Part shown: positions 10,658-24,189 of the stretch, piece after piece | How the letters are laid out: every line of letters begins with the position of its first letter | Numbering within the stretch: the first letter of the stretch is position 1 | DNA from: Heterobilharzia americana | Lineage: Eukaryota; Platyhelminthes; Trematoda; Strigeidida; Schistosomatidae | Length of the DNA stretch: 64,000 nucleotides | Direction of reading: 5' to 3' | NCBI GenBank assembly: GCA_944470555.2 | Contig: OX104134.1 | Span: forward strand, 113,702,701 to 113,766,700 | Translations under genes and position numbers: made by a program | The notes under the pieces: model-generated | Seen by the model: the letters and a program-made list of their open reading frames with translations, nothing else | What the model was told of the DNA's origin: nothing | The model's database searches: none

Positions 10658-13600
10658 AGTGAATGAAGGTAACTTCATAGATATTTGAATTTTATCGGAC
10701 CGTGACGAGAATGATAAAGGAAATCTAAGAGAAAGTGAAACACCCATCTCAAATTACTGAACATCACTTATTCCCTCTCAAGAACACCTGGAGAGAAACT
10801 TCTTGGTTATCACCTGCTTGTTGGGGCAGAGTAGACTGTCTGAATTGTCACAAATGTTCATCAGCACCTAAGCACTTCTTAAGAAGCTGCGACTTACTGT
10901 AAAGCAAGGTGATATTAGCTTAATTTAAACTAAAAAATAACTTGTCTCATTGCTAGTGTAGAAATTTTGAGGTTTGCAAAGGGGAATATCATTCAACGAT
11001 GGTTTGGTTTTGCATTTCATTTAGGTTGTGACATGTGAAGTAGCGGTATCAAAACATGTGACTTCTATAAAACTAAGGCGTTTATACTGAATGCAGTCAG
11101 GAACTAAGTGGATTCTTCTTGGCCATTACGTATGAAGGTTGTTTTTTCTCAGGTGACTGAGAGATTGCATACACCTACATATAATTCAACAAGCTTGTGA
11201 TTTACGATGATCCTTTGATTATATAAGACTTTTATTTTCCATACTTATATCATGAAATGGATATAGACAATGAAATATTTCCGGAAGGTAATCCAGTAAG
11301 TGATACTGTTTCAGTATGTGAAATTTCCAATGAATAAACTAAAATGGAATTAAAATTCAGCACACTGCCCAAGTTTTACTCCAATATTATTGGTTACCGT
11401 GTTTGTGAAATTAAGTTCAGATTTATTCTTTAACACACCAATGAATTGTTGGATGGTGGGTTGACAACTGATAATACCGGTTTCCTTTAGTGATCTGGTT
11501 TATCAAGCCTTGGGAGACCAGAAGCACGGAGATGTGGAAACTGCGAGGTATTAGTTCTTTGAAAATCAAGCGGCAAGTGATTTCGGTTTCGACTGAACTT
11601 GAATTTCCACTGCTGTATGAGTGATATCCTCTTATATGAAACAGCTGAGAATCTTGATTTATCATCTAGGATATAGTCATTCTTATCGAATGTAAGTACA
11701 CCAGGGCCCTTGTCCAGTTGAGTAATTTCAGCTATCAATTTATTATTTCCGTTTGGTGTCCTTCATAAAAATGAACAGTTTAAGGGGTAGTTAAATGCGA
11801 TGTATTTGGAAGGAATATTAACCAGACCAAGTTTTGGACCGTTAGGGTGGCATATAATTCTTAAATCGAGTTTCTGTGTCGATTTTGTTTTTAAGATGTC
11901 TTGAGACCCTGTAACCAAGACTACCACACCGGATCTAGATGAGGCTTGTCAGTTTTCGGACATTATAATTTAAAACGCAGGGATATCTCTATAGAATATT
12001 TTTTAAAAGGAAACAGGCTTTAAATTATAAATAATGGAATACCACCAAAAATGGTAAATACTAAATTGAAATTTGTCCTGGGAGATGAGCATAGTTGTTA
12101 TGTCAATATGTATTTCTGTCATAAGATAATGTTTTGGTGGAAAAAGTTTCTCCTTATTTCAACTCCGTAATCTATGTTGAATCATCTTTAGATAGGTTTA
12201 TTTTTATGCTTCAGCTGCATGCTCCAAAACTCCACTTTGAGTAGTCTGATAGTTCAGTAATTCATCCAACTCAAGTTAGGGTCACAAACGTTAACATACT
12301 AGTAATTACAGGCATGATACGATCCTTCTGATGGGAGTCTTTTTCACTTCAAATGATTTCTATTTTGAGGAATCGAGATTGTCAAATCGTTAGAAGCAAA
12401 AATGATACTTAATGATATTTAGTTGGTTTGCTGATGACTATCTCAGAGTGAAAGTACGTAAATTTATTCAAAAAGATAAAGTCTTCGTTGAAGTCACGCA
12501 TCCAATGGTCACATGGTGTAAATTAGCTGCCTACTGCTGAGCATGAAATAATCGAATAACAGGACTGTACAAAGATGAATACACTGAATGCTGGATGCCA
12601 TAACCGCATTTCCTAAATTCCATCACTTCACTCAAACATTACTTACATAGATGACTGATAGAAATCCATCTTGTTTGACGGTATGAAAAAGCAACAAAAT
12701 ACATCATGAATGATTCATCTGGCTCCGAGATAAATTCATTTGAACTTAAATGCGAAGAAACAAGCTTTTGGAGTTTCCTTTTTATTTACTATTTGACCCA
12801 TCAACGGTGTACTAGACATCATTAACAACTTGCTTTTATCAGACACCGACTGAACATCCCGTCAAACATTAAATCTTAATGAAATCTGAAGGTGAGAAAA
12901 GTTATGTTTACGATCAAAATTCAGCGGAAAGCTGTAGAAACAGATAGATGGCAGAACAAGTGCATCATTAGTATCTAAAATAGCTCCAGATTTTTTCATA
13001 CATTCGCAGTAGACTGTGTGCATTACCATTAACTAAGATGCGACAAGTCATGCTGTAGTACCAAACTAATAACAGCTTATAACGAGAAATGAGAAAGCAT
13101 GTCAAATAGTAAGAACTCTCAGAACAGTAGTACACTGATTAGTTTCAATCGATAGGTTATTCTAATGGAATAGATATGATATATCCAGGCATAAGTGATT
13201 GAACTTTGGAGTGTGAGTAAAAAGCTGCAAATTAACACCAAGAAGACATAATAAAGTAGTTGTCTTGATGTGGATGTATGCATTAACAGGACTAAAATCG
13301 TCAGCTAGAAAAGTTGAGAACTGTGGTATAGTTGTGCAATCACTGAGTCTCTTTGATATACGGCAAACTGATAAAGTATTATTTCGCTACATGAAGAAGC
13401 TCAGACGAAACTTCTGTGCATATTGTTACTCTTTTATTTCAAACGCCGAGAATCATACAAAGCCAACTTATTCCCGTTTTCAGCTTCTGATTCCGTGTTT
13501 AGCATTTGTAACACTATTAGATAAAAAGTCGATTATATTTCGCATAAGTTATATAGCAGAACTTAGTACTTGACATGAGACATCAGAGGCTAAAGCCTTT

Positions 13601-14118
13601 ATATGAGTTATATTTGTATGAATCCCAGCTTGTTTGAAATAAGAAATTCCAAATTTTCGCATAATAGTCTAGTCTGAGCTTCTTCAGGAAAATAATCAAA
13701 GAAGCTTGGACCAGTCTTCCATACAAACGTTGGAATTTCTTATTTTAAACCCACTGAGATTTATATAAGTGTAACATATCTATTTTCAACTTTTCAATCA
13801 ACGCCCAGTATTTGTGAAACTATCCACTGAAATCCTAACTAGGATTCATATATAAGACTCTATACTTGTGGATCGGAAAATGCAAGTTATCCACTAGACA
13901 ATACCGAAACATTTGTAACAAAAGTATCAATGTGTAGTTAAATTAACTTGCAAACGAGAAAGTAAGGCTAAATATGGATGAAATTTCATGTTATGATTTT
14001 CATCCAATAATAAACAGCAATAAAATGAAAATGCAGAAGTTATTAAAACGACAACAAGACAGAAAAAGAATCAACTCTTGTGTGTGTGTAAATATTTTTA
14101 GTACAACGAAATAGTTAT
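10655..14118. other. Intergenic stretch; one foldback sequence, no supported gene
   Basis: No recognisable coding sequence. The longest frame, 13265-13573 (102 codons, plus), has no domain and no splice support. The only structure seen is the inverted repeat at 13601-13781, listed separately. Confidence 0.45.
13601..13781. repeat. Imperfect foldback sequence, arms about 85 bp
   Basis: The arms 13601-13686 and 13696-13781 are inverted copies of each other. The best part is AATAAGAAATTCCAA (from about 13640) against its complement near 13730-13742. Similarity weakens toward the centre and the outer ends but stays visible across the arm. It could be a small non-autonomous DNA transposon or a hairpin-forming relic; no target duplication was recognised. 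Confidence 0.65.
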
Positions 14119-15361
14119 TCATTTACACACATTCTTTTTGACAGCTTCTAGAAACTCCTCAAACGTAACTTTGTTATCTTTGTTCAAGTCCAATGAGTCC
14201 ATTACTTCCTATGAAATCAATGAAAAATGAAAACACTTCCATATTACATGTGACATGTTAGTTTATTTACAGTCGTATCAAACTACAAAATGAATACCAC
14301 GCATATCCAATGGTAGAAAAGAAAAACTGAACGTACACATATTACAGGGTAATGATTGGGTGTGAAATGAAAACCAAGGTCCTAGAAAGATTCAGGTCAC
14401 TGGACTTCCAGAAACCAACTGATAATCAAACAGCTAAACTCAGCTCATTTCATCTTCTGTCATCATTCTGCGTTAGCAATACCAGTCTGCAAAACCTAGG
14501 CCATCTCTTATAAACCTATCAAAAATAAAATGAACCACATTTAACGATAGGAAACTTGACGTTCCTAGTAGTATTTATTGAGCTCATAAAGCGCAATTAG
14601 AAATTTATACAGTCTTTCTCCTGAGAAAATATTCCAGCATGTTATCAAACTTTTATATGTTGAACAAATTTGTTCATTAGTGAATATGGAGCAAACTTAG
14701 CCCCAGTTACCGTATGAAAAGTGAACCAACCAATTAGCCTTATTGAAAATATCGAAGGTAGTTCACTTACATAACAACTAATGACTAATGAGTGGTACTT
14801 GAGTGAATGCAGCTTGGTTCTTCATGGATGTAATAGATCGACTTACAATAAACATAGCACAACAAACATTACCAGTCAAAAGGAGCGTTTCACAGAAAAT
14901 TTCAGAAGAGAATGTTAGACGTTCTTAGAATGCAGATTATGCACAAACTGCTTCTAAATTGTGTCAAATCAGCCTCATTCATACGAGAAATTATCTTTTT
15001 GTATGAAATCAGATTTCAGACTTCAATTTCACCTATCCATTATGCTAACTGTCCCAACTATAATTTTCTTCACTCCTTACACTAGTTATTTTGTGGTAAC
15101 ATTCAAAGAATTATGAATATAGTGCAAGTAGGTCAAGACATATTTTAGCTGAAGTAATAATAGTTTCAAATATCTAATGGGAATCCTAAAATTACAGACA
15201 CTAGTTACAAATAAACATACCTTTATCAATTTTTCTGCAACTCCCTGTGACATCATTTCACTTCTCAGTTCTTGATACGAAACAACGCCATCATTATTTT
15301 TATCTAGGTATTTGAATATTTTCTTGAATTGCTCCGTGTCACGTTTGCTCATTGATGCCAT
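14119..15361 (-). CDS. Gene A: two-EF-hand calcium-binding protein (8 kDa CaBP-like), two exons
   Basis: Exon 1 is 15221-15361 (47 codons from ATG) and exon 2 is 14119-14208 (29 codons plus stop). The intron, 14209-15220, starts GTATG and ends TTTCATAG, in phase 0. The 76-residue product has one EF-hand per exon: loop DKNNDGVVSYQE at residues 20-31 and DLNKDNKVTFEE at 54-65. Both keep acidic residues at loop positions 1 and 12; the second has Asn instead of the usual Gly at position 6. Size and layout resemble the small 8 kDa calcium-binding proteins of schistosome larvae (69 residues in the classic member), which bind calcium in the cytosol or tegument; that link is family knowledge, not tested. 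No AATAAA was seen close downstream. Genes B and C on the same strand are probable paralogues. Confidence 0.88.
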
Positions 15362-16845
15362 TTAGAAAGATTACTTATAAGGGAATATAACTAGTAAGTT
15401 TCATACAAGTTTCTGTAGAAATAAATTTCTAGTGTACGATAATTTTTACAACTGTCACTGCTTTTCAACTGAAGCGAGATTGTAGAGAAAACGTGTGTAA
15501 TACGATACTGCAAATTTCAAGAGATGTAGGAACAGTTTTGAAATGAACATTCGTAAAACAAAATTTATCACAGGGGAAATGAAATCAAACTAAATGAATG
15601 AACACTATGATGATGCCAGTATATTTAATTTTTTGTAATCTTGAATGTCACTCGTAAACATAGTGAAAAGATTGCGCTGAAGTTGGCATGAACGTGCATT
15701 ACTTATGAAAATCATGTTTATAAGATCATTGCTAAATACTGAAATATTTTACGAAAATAACGGAATATATATTTGGCAACTGGGTATTAATGTCGGGGAT
15801 TGCTAAGAACATAAATGTCGTCAATCCAGAGTAAAATGAGTTTCAACCAGCTTCAGCAATTATTGAAAAATCCTTGGTCACAAAAGATACCTCCAAAAGC
15901 TTATTGGAAAATCTCTATTTGATTTGCATCAGATTAAGATATAATTATGGCATCGGGAACCACTTTGACACGCGTAACGCATGTCAATAAAGGTGAGTTA
16001 ATCATTCCAATTAGTAAATAAAACCTCAGATTAAGTACACATAGAAACAGAGAAAAATATAAGCAGATCGCCAGTAGCATGCAGCCACATTTCAGCTTCG
16101 CCATCATTAAAAAACTATCAGGATAGGATCGTTACGACATTTAAAACTTGGTTATAGGTGTAGAATCATATTTCCCTTTTTATCTAAATAAGTGAAACAA
16201 ATTTCATACTTTCCGTATTAATACTAAGGTCATCTAGCAGACCTAAAACAAAGCACAAAAAGCTCTCTCTACCACTTCGCATTCCGCCTCTAACTCGGGG
16301 AGCTGCATTTCCCCAGCAGAAACAATAACCATACACGATGAATTTTACCACCACGTCAAATCCATTCGTTGCGATTATGTAGATGCAAACAAAAAGGAGA
16401 ATGTAGCAACTCAAAAGCAGAATGATAACCCAATACCTGTCAATTCAATCTAACCCTAATGTGTACAGCCAGTGCACCTCATCATACACTTCATCCATAC
16501 ACGAAATTCTATCAAATTCTATCAAAAATGAAGCATCTAACTACAAAACATCCATAGAAAATTCACCAGGAACACTGCAGTTACCGAGAATTTATGGCAA
16601 GTATTCGTAAATGAATGCATCGAAAACTCGCAATATTAAAATCACATAACAGATTCAAATTGGTCACGATTATTACTAGTCTAGAACAACTTACTCCAGA
16701 CTTGATACTTCCCGTACAAACAAACAACAAATTCATTGTGTTATCCTATTTTATATCACACGACAATGATACACAAACAACTCTGATGAAGTATTCCATC
16801 TCTCATTGGTGTTCATCAAACGTTTGTTGTGACTACCTAAGGCTT

Positions 16846-16912
16846 TATCAGTTAGTTGAACGCCCACCTCACAAGCTTGTTATTGATGAGTGGGCGTATT
16901 TGTCAGTCAACT
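16846..16912. repeat. Hairpin-forming inverted repeat
   Basis: The arms at 16860-16871 (ACGCCCACCTCA) and 16887-16897 (TGAGTGGGCGT) pair with one bulged base. An outer imperfect pairing extends it (TCAGTTAGTTGA near 16848 with TCAGTCAACTGA near 16903). Role unknown. Confidence 0.6.
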
Positions 16913-19597
16913 GACATAAGACAATAATTTCATGAGATGCGTATGAATTCTGTGCAAAAGTACACACTGTTTTCGTCATAGTAAGACAAATTAAAAGATG
17001 GATTCAATAGACTTTGTTAACTAGATCATTTTTTTCTGTCGCACACTTATCACCAAGATCCTGTGTTTAGTGAAAATATTCTCAAAATACTGAAACAACT
17101 CGATGGAAATCAGTGTAAGTAAAGAATTCACGCACTGTACTACAGTATCATTTCATGTCAAATAGGTTCACTTGAAACAACGCTGTTTGTCATTTCAAAT
17201 CAACTTATTCAATACGCAGTATGATGAAGAACTTACCTGAGAAAGTGTTATCTGGAATGTTGAGAGGAATATCAGTAGTATGGTGGAATGTGGACATAAC
17301 GGTTTCGTGTAGCCTCATATCAGAAGAAAATAAGGATAGCTGAGAAAATACACTTTGACTTACAAGGCTACTGCCAACTCGGGGGTTCGGTCGAAGTTCA
17401 TCACATAAATGTCGCTACTTGAGTGAACAGTGGAAACCACTTATGCACCTGGAAAGGTCATGAATCCCACGTTTACTAGAAAACTGATCATTCCGTAAAC
17501 ATGCAACCATGTGAATGTATGAACGCAAGTCCAACCTGGAATGACATTTTGATTGTGCTTGTTTCAAAGGGAATACTTACTGCAGATATCCAGCATGTTG
17601 CCACATAAGCTTTATGTAGCGTGACTGAAGTTAGTCATAATTGTTCTGTTCTAACAGTTTGCGAAATAAATCATTTTGGGTGTAGTGCTTGTTGATCTCT
17701 TTATTCATTGTAACATTTTTCATCTACAGTTTCACACTGAGCTTACACGGAGCATATCAGCAGAGGAACTACTTACAGTGAATTTGATTTTCGATTTATC
17801 ACACGATTATCTTATAATATAGAGCAGTAACAGGCTCTCCTGTCTGGGTTGTAAGAACAGGCTGATATGTGAGCAGACGTGATTAGGAAGAGAATGCTGA
17901 ACGTGGTATCAATAAATCATTCTGCAGTACAGGTGAACAGATGAACACACGCTGTGAATCACTGCATATGTGGAGAAAGTCATTCTGACTTGGGTAGTTG
18001 TAAGGGCTCTTCTCAGTGAACGTGACTGATGACCTAATATTATTTCTGCTGATGACGAATCTCCGTTGAATTCCTGTGAAGCACAGAGAAGCTGTTCGGA
18101 AGCGAAACAGGAAGAATGACCAGCTGTTCTGGCTTCCATAGATTTTTGGTGTGTGACGGACGCTTTGTCTACGCCTTTTCAAGTAAATTGCAAATATTGA
18201 AAGTGACAGTTACACTATGTATGATGCAGGTCAGTGGTCGAAGACAATCTCTTTTCGCGGATCATCTCATTATTCACGCATTTAACTGACAGTCTCTGTT
18301 TCCCCTCATTCAAATTGTTATCACTTCAAACGCCCCCATTGAAACCACCCAATAATGGGAACCTTCGTTCAGTACCTGATACAGTCAGCCTCATGAGTAA
18401 ATGCCAGCTCTACACAGGAATCACTCCTTGGCATTTGAACAACACACATAAACACGATGGTACACAGGTTACGCCACAACAAACAACTGAAGTACAGTCA
18501 GAGGAAGCTGTCTACTTGACTCAATTCAATACAATCCGCTGATGAATGAATGCGACAACCCATGTCGGCGACATAAATGATGGAGCTGACTGAGGCCTAA
18601 CCAGCCACATAAACGCAGCAACTGGAAGTCACTTTTACCGTGTTAGGCAAGTCTGCGTTTTAGGCAACTCAAAAAGATGGCAATCAATGTCACACTCCTA
18701 TCAATTCGCAGCATATAAAGATTGCCCTTCCACAACCAGTGCTTATTGACTTCAATACATTCAGTCACCAGTTAATTTCTATTTCGACTTGAGTGTTAAC
18801 TACTTCATCTGATGATCTCTTCGTCACTCCCAGTCAAATGTGTGCATAAAATTCGTGGTAATTTACTTGAAACAAGTTGTTCGCTTTGATGAGTGTAAGT
18901 GGGGTATTGAGGAGATGAAGGTTATCTGGAACATGTGATCTATTAGTCACAGACATTTTGAAGAATCTGATCAGGGCTGAACGTTTCCAATGATTCAAAT
19001 GAAATATTCAATGAGGAATAATGATGACAGAGTAATGGCAGGAAGTCACCTCAACATTATTGATAGTGAAATGGTTTGAGGTCAACGCAACCAAGTTGAG
19101 TGCAGTGTAGATACAAATCGTTTCTGAATGTGTACAGAAGGTTCAGAATTATGAACAACAAGTTCTTCAATGAATTCAACTATTCGTACATGACTGTATA
19201 AATACGACAATATGTCAGTATGTTGGGGGAAACTGCCGAAGGTTGAAAGCATCATCATAGTGTGCAAGATGTCATTTGAACTTAACTGAGAGTACGTTGG
19301 TTCACTCCACAATGCCTTCAACTCTCCATGAATTTAATAGTGAAGGCCACCTTGGCACCAATCCTTTGACCAGTTTTTAATACATATTTGACTATGGATA
19401 AGAAACGACGTTTGCCACGCACATTCATCGTGCTACTGGAGGTCATTGGCTTGTGGACGAACATAGCCATTTGCAGCTGCATATCACGATAGCTGCTTCC
19501 AGTGTGTGTGTCTGTTCACACACACATATATCACATGATGCACACTTCGGGATGAAATAAACATCTTATATTTTCTAAGGATTTTTCAGGATACTGT

Positions 19598-19650
19598 TCA
19601 TCATGAACTGACATCGATTGCAGAACCATTGGGGACATGAACTTACTGGT
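19598..19650. mobile_element. Possible relic of a foldback-element end
   Basis: The text TTCATCATGAACTGACATCG followed by GAACCATTGGGGAC resembles the terminal sequence of the foldback element at 40679 (TTCATCATAGACTGACATCA, then AAACCATTGGAAAT). Only this short end is recognisable. Confidence 0.4.
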
Positions 19651-22095
19651 CGGTTGATACATTCAATTATGGCATTGTTGACGGATGCGCATCCACGGCA
19701 ACCAAGTGGATTGATGCCAGGATGATAAGGACACATGAGAAGCAAGTTTACATTGAATCGATGGGTTGAAGTTCAGTGGTCCAAATATTTTAAAAACACA
19801 AACTTAATTTCTTCCCAATCCTGATTAGCGACAAGTTTCAAGATGAGTTTCTAGAAGTTCTAATAGGAAGCCATGAGTTGTGTAGCCAGCCAAATAGTGT
19901 GTGAAGTGTGGATACACACAATTGGCGTTAGAATTCAGTCTCTCTATATCAAGAGTCAACAAAAGTAGGAGAGTGTGAATTGATGGATGAATGGATATCC
20001 ACTTCTAAGCGATTTATTTATCAACGAATTGATTTCCTTTTCCTTGCTATCTTGTGTGCAAATGCAGTCAATCTTATTCAGCAGACAATCAATGAAGCCA
20101 CACCTGTATTGGAATGGATACTGGCCAAAAGACTAAAACATTGTCTTGTCCAAGTCTCCTTCTTTTGAATCGATCCTCTGACTGAACCTCCTCCTTCATG
20201 ACTAATTCGTGTGTCTGAAACGACAATTTGTCTTCCACCTCATCAGAATTGTCGCGCGGACCATTCACATAGCTTTTATAAAACGTACACTTCGAATCAA
20301 GTTTCTAGCTAAATGTCCAACTTACGATATACATCATTTAACAAGAAGCTTGAGAGACCGAACATAGCATATTATCAACTTGTTCAAACCTTTGCCCTCA
20401 GAGTTGAAATGAATTCGGTCGGTGAAGAATAAGAATTATCGTCTGAGTGGGTGTTAGGCAAACAGAAATATAAGATTTCTGAAGGATATATTGTTCCTAA
20501 ACGACATCAGTAGTCTTACCTGACAGTATCTTAGTCAATAAAGAATTCCCATGTGGAGAATAGATGATCTGTTCCTTGATATTATTATAACCTAATTGGC
20601 CAGTTGTTTCAAATGTGTCATTCACGAACGCTTGCAAACATAATCTCTCATATGATCCAATAGGTTGGCCGACTACTTTGCTGCGTTACGTGCATTGACA
20701 TGATTGGCATGTGGAAAATATTGCAAATGGTGGATTATTGGCTTTGCATCATATATATATATATGGATTTCCATTGATAGCATTGATATTGAACAATTTC
20801 AGTGGGATAGAATCTACTCTTTATTCCTATCTAAATATTTCTTCAGTAAACAATCTACAAATCCACCTTCAACTCCAGGAGTGGATAACATGTTATGTAT
20901 ATAAACAGACTTGACCAAGACAACAACTACTTCTGAATAGGATAAGGTATGGTGGTGTTGCGATTATTTCGCAACCTATACAGTGCATTAAAATCCTGAG
21001 GAGTCAGCATACTCAGTCGTTGTATTCATGCACTGTAGAGCTGAGCTGATAACCGATTTCAAATAGTTTAGCATCTAAGTCAACTCTGCTTGCCGGCAGA
21101 AGTTCGGACAAGTGAGTTTAGCAAATTTCCAAATTCGGCATCAGTCTTACCATCGGAACTTTCTGTTGCAAAACACCGAATACAAACACAGAAGGAAGAC
21201 AAGTCAGCACAGTTGGGAAAATTATTTATCGAGAGGTCACAAGAGCCTGTCACTGTTTTAAGCTGCTCATTTAATATTGTCAGATGCGAATGGGATCCAA
21301 GACACCTTTCAATGAAGCAAAAGCATCAGCTTCCTAAAATAAGCGTTAAACTTCCAGTGTCTCTGTCATGGATAAAATTTGAGAACAGAGTGTTTCGAAA
21401 CTATCCATTGACTTTGCAAATGGCTTTTACCAATGCACGTCTTCGAAAATATATTGCAACTTTGAGTGAACTGTTTTGAATTGGTGTTTTCTCTCAACTG
21501 ATCCACTTCACCACTTACTTCAACATATACTAGTATCAGATAAATGTGCATTCAAATATAATGAGAAGAATGTTGAATGCAAACAAAATACTCAGCAGGT
21601 GCAATCACTTGCAAGAAAGACTTTATTTATGTATGTTGATGAAGGAGGTGATAAATTATAATAATAAGCATAACAATCACTTTATTCCAGACAATGACTT
21701 TCAATACAGTTTGGAATTCTCACTGTGATATTTCAACAAATATACTACTTGAACAATTTTTTCAAATTAAATAACCACTACAGTTAAATTATGTCAATAC
21801 AAACAGTTTTAGGCCATCATCTAGTTTCCATGTTATTGCACGTCAATTGAATAGAAAAGCACACAGAAGTTTGGTATTCAAGCTTCATTGATTCAGTATG
21901 AAAATTCACTGTTCCTGCTACAACTTCCTGTAATATCTAAATGATGCAATTTTGTGTGCTCAGTGAGTGGCCAACTTCCGTTTGACGTGATACTTTCTCG
22001 CAGTTTTGTTGCTCACCCGTCCAACGATAGGTTGAAGACATTTCAAGACTGTACGAGAGTATGTTTTACAATTTATCTAAAGAATTACAAAAGGA

Positions 22096-22127
22096 GTATG
22101 TATGTATGTATGTATGTATGTATGTAT
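22096..22127. repeat. (GTAT)n microsatellite
   Basis: About eight perfect copies of the tetranucleotide GTAT. Confidence 0.95.
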
Positions 22128-24189
22128 TCGATGAATTATTTTTGGTAGTTCAAAATGTAAACAGGGTGCCAAAAAAGCAACAGTAGGCACCAACAATCGG
22201 CTGTTAAAATCGCTAACAAGTACATTCTTTCCGCTATGCCACATACCACTTCTCTAGTCAGAAAATAACTGTGAGATGTGTTAAGGAAAAGCTAGCACCT
22301 TGATCACTTACACTTGTTTGTAGTGGAATCACTCACTTCTATGAAGCTAGCTAGTATAATGTACACATTTTCAAATATATCCTCAAGCATTAATTTCGTA
22401 GTTGTTGACAAGAAAATACAGTTAAATCACCAGTTACTTTCTTAAATATTTGGTCGACTCTGGTCATACTGTTTCCCTTGTATTTGTAAATGACACAACA
22501 AAAGAACTCCGGGAGGAAGTTACACCATCAAACTAGTAAGTTTACTCCACTAAATCGTCTCTTCTGATCTTTATTCCGTGAAAACACTGAATATCCACCT
22601 AATGCCTAATCAGATGTACAAAGTGTGACGACAGCTTCTCAGCCTACATTCAACGTCTCAAAGCCTTTTTCCATCTTCTACACACAGCAAATTATAAGTG
22701 CAATGTGTGGATGTCTCATAATCTTGCCTAGTCTTGTGCAAATATCATCCTGACTACTTTTTGCGGAGCTAGTTATTTATATAGGGCGTGCAAATAGAGA
22801 ATTTCACCACAAAATATAGGAACACCATCAAGCATGGCTGAGTGAAGTATGGATGACGACAATCGAAAGTTCAGTGCTTGTCACATTTGATCGAGACTGG
22901 TAATGAGGGTGAAAACAAGTCGGGCTTTTATTTGTCGTTATTTGTCGTATGCCATCCAATCTTGGAAGTAAAGTATGTATTCACTTACCGACAATAGAGC
23001 AGAAGCCATTGTTATCCACTTCCGCTAATCGAATATTTGTGTTCGGAAGATATTTACACAGTCTTTGTTACTCATAATATTGGTCATCGGTGTAGATTAT
23101 AACCTCACCTCACTTTATTTCTGATGAGCCAAAGTTTGTTAACATGGAACACTCCACTCTATTCTGTTCATATTATCTCTCTTCTTAATTTATTACATCC
23201 TTATTGCTACGTAGTTGTTTATTGACTATATGTCCTCACTTGCCCCCGAATTCTTCATTTTTCATCTCAGTTGTTATGTAGTCAGTGAACTATTAATCTG
23301 TTTCACTTAGTTTTTCACTGTTACTGATCTTATGTACTGGCTACGTTTATCAAAATTTGTCTTCCTTCTCCAAATTATTAGCTTCAAGAGTAACTCTATA
23401 ATCGTACGACGGAAGACGCTCACCAAGTTATAAAGAAAATGAGATAATTCAACCGACAAGGTTTTTTTGCGACAATGTCATTTGTCAAGTAGACACTTAA
23501 ACAATGTATTTCATATCGACCAATAGTTTTCATCGTGTCCTTGCTTCTCCTCTTACATGCACTCTAACAGGTTGCTGAGCAGCTCCTTTCCACTCCTAAT
23601 CTCGGTCTTAGCACTAAGCTCATGATACAAATATACCGTATTGTTAAAAGACAGACTGATATGTGTATGTTATATTATATACACAGCTTTAAAGAATAAA
23701 ACCATTTAAGTGGAAAGTTTCCTTGGCTGAGTTATCTCTTCTTGTCTTAAACATTGCAACTGATTTACTGAGTTAACCTACCATCATATTTAAGGGAAAA
23801 ATCTGCATATTAGTCCAGAGACGACGAGTAAGACCTACCTGGAAAGAAATCTTTCTTCTCACAATCCTTCCTTTATTTAAGTTATGTTAGAAATGAATAT
23901 TTTCACACTACGGTAATTTTCTAATTTTGGTAATTGATCGGTCAAATCTGCAGACTGTAAACAAACAAATCGCTTATATTTTCTATCCATAGATTCACAA
24001 GGTACCATAATTTATGAAAAAAAACTAGTGCGAAGACGTAACGTGAGGATAGAATTTGGCACTGCATGAAAATTTAACTCCATATTCTACCAGTCTCTCG
24101 GATACAAGGCACACTGATATTATTAGCATGATTCTTATGTTCTTGATAATATTTTGAGCACAATTTATTGCTCATATCCATTTCAAGGT

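Larger units (their letters stand above)
15362..24149. other. Long intergenic stretch with no supported gene
   Basis: About 8.8 kb with no recognisable coding domain or full mobile element. The longest frame is 21090-21479 (129 codons, plus), with no domain and no matching splice signals. Minor structure includes a hairpin at 16846-16912, a possible foldback relic near 19598-19650, and a GTAT repeat at 22096-22127. It lies between the two arms of the large inverted repeat. Confidence 0.45.

Noticed and set aside
10547..10747. Frames rich in Ile-Tyr (10547-10747, 27174-27371, 32841-33062)
   Set aside because: They are translations of (AT)n microsatellites.
21090..21479. 129-codon plus-strand ORF, the longest outside recognised elements and the 213-codon frame at 60904
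   Set aside because: No recognisable domain, no matching splice signals and no repeat relation; kept only as a note in the intergenic entry.
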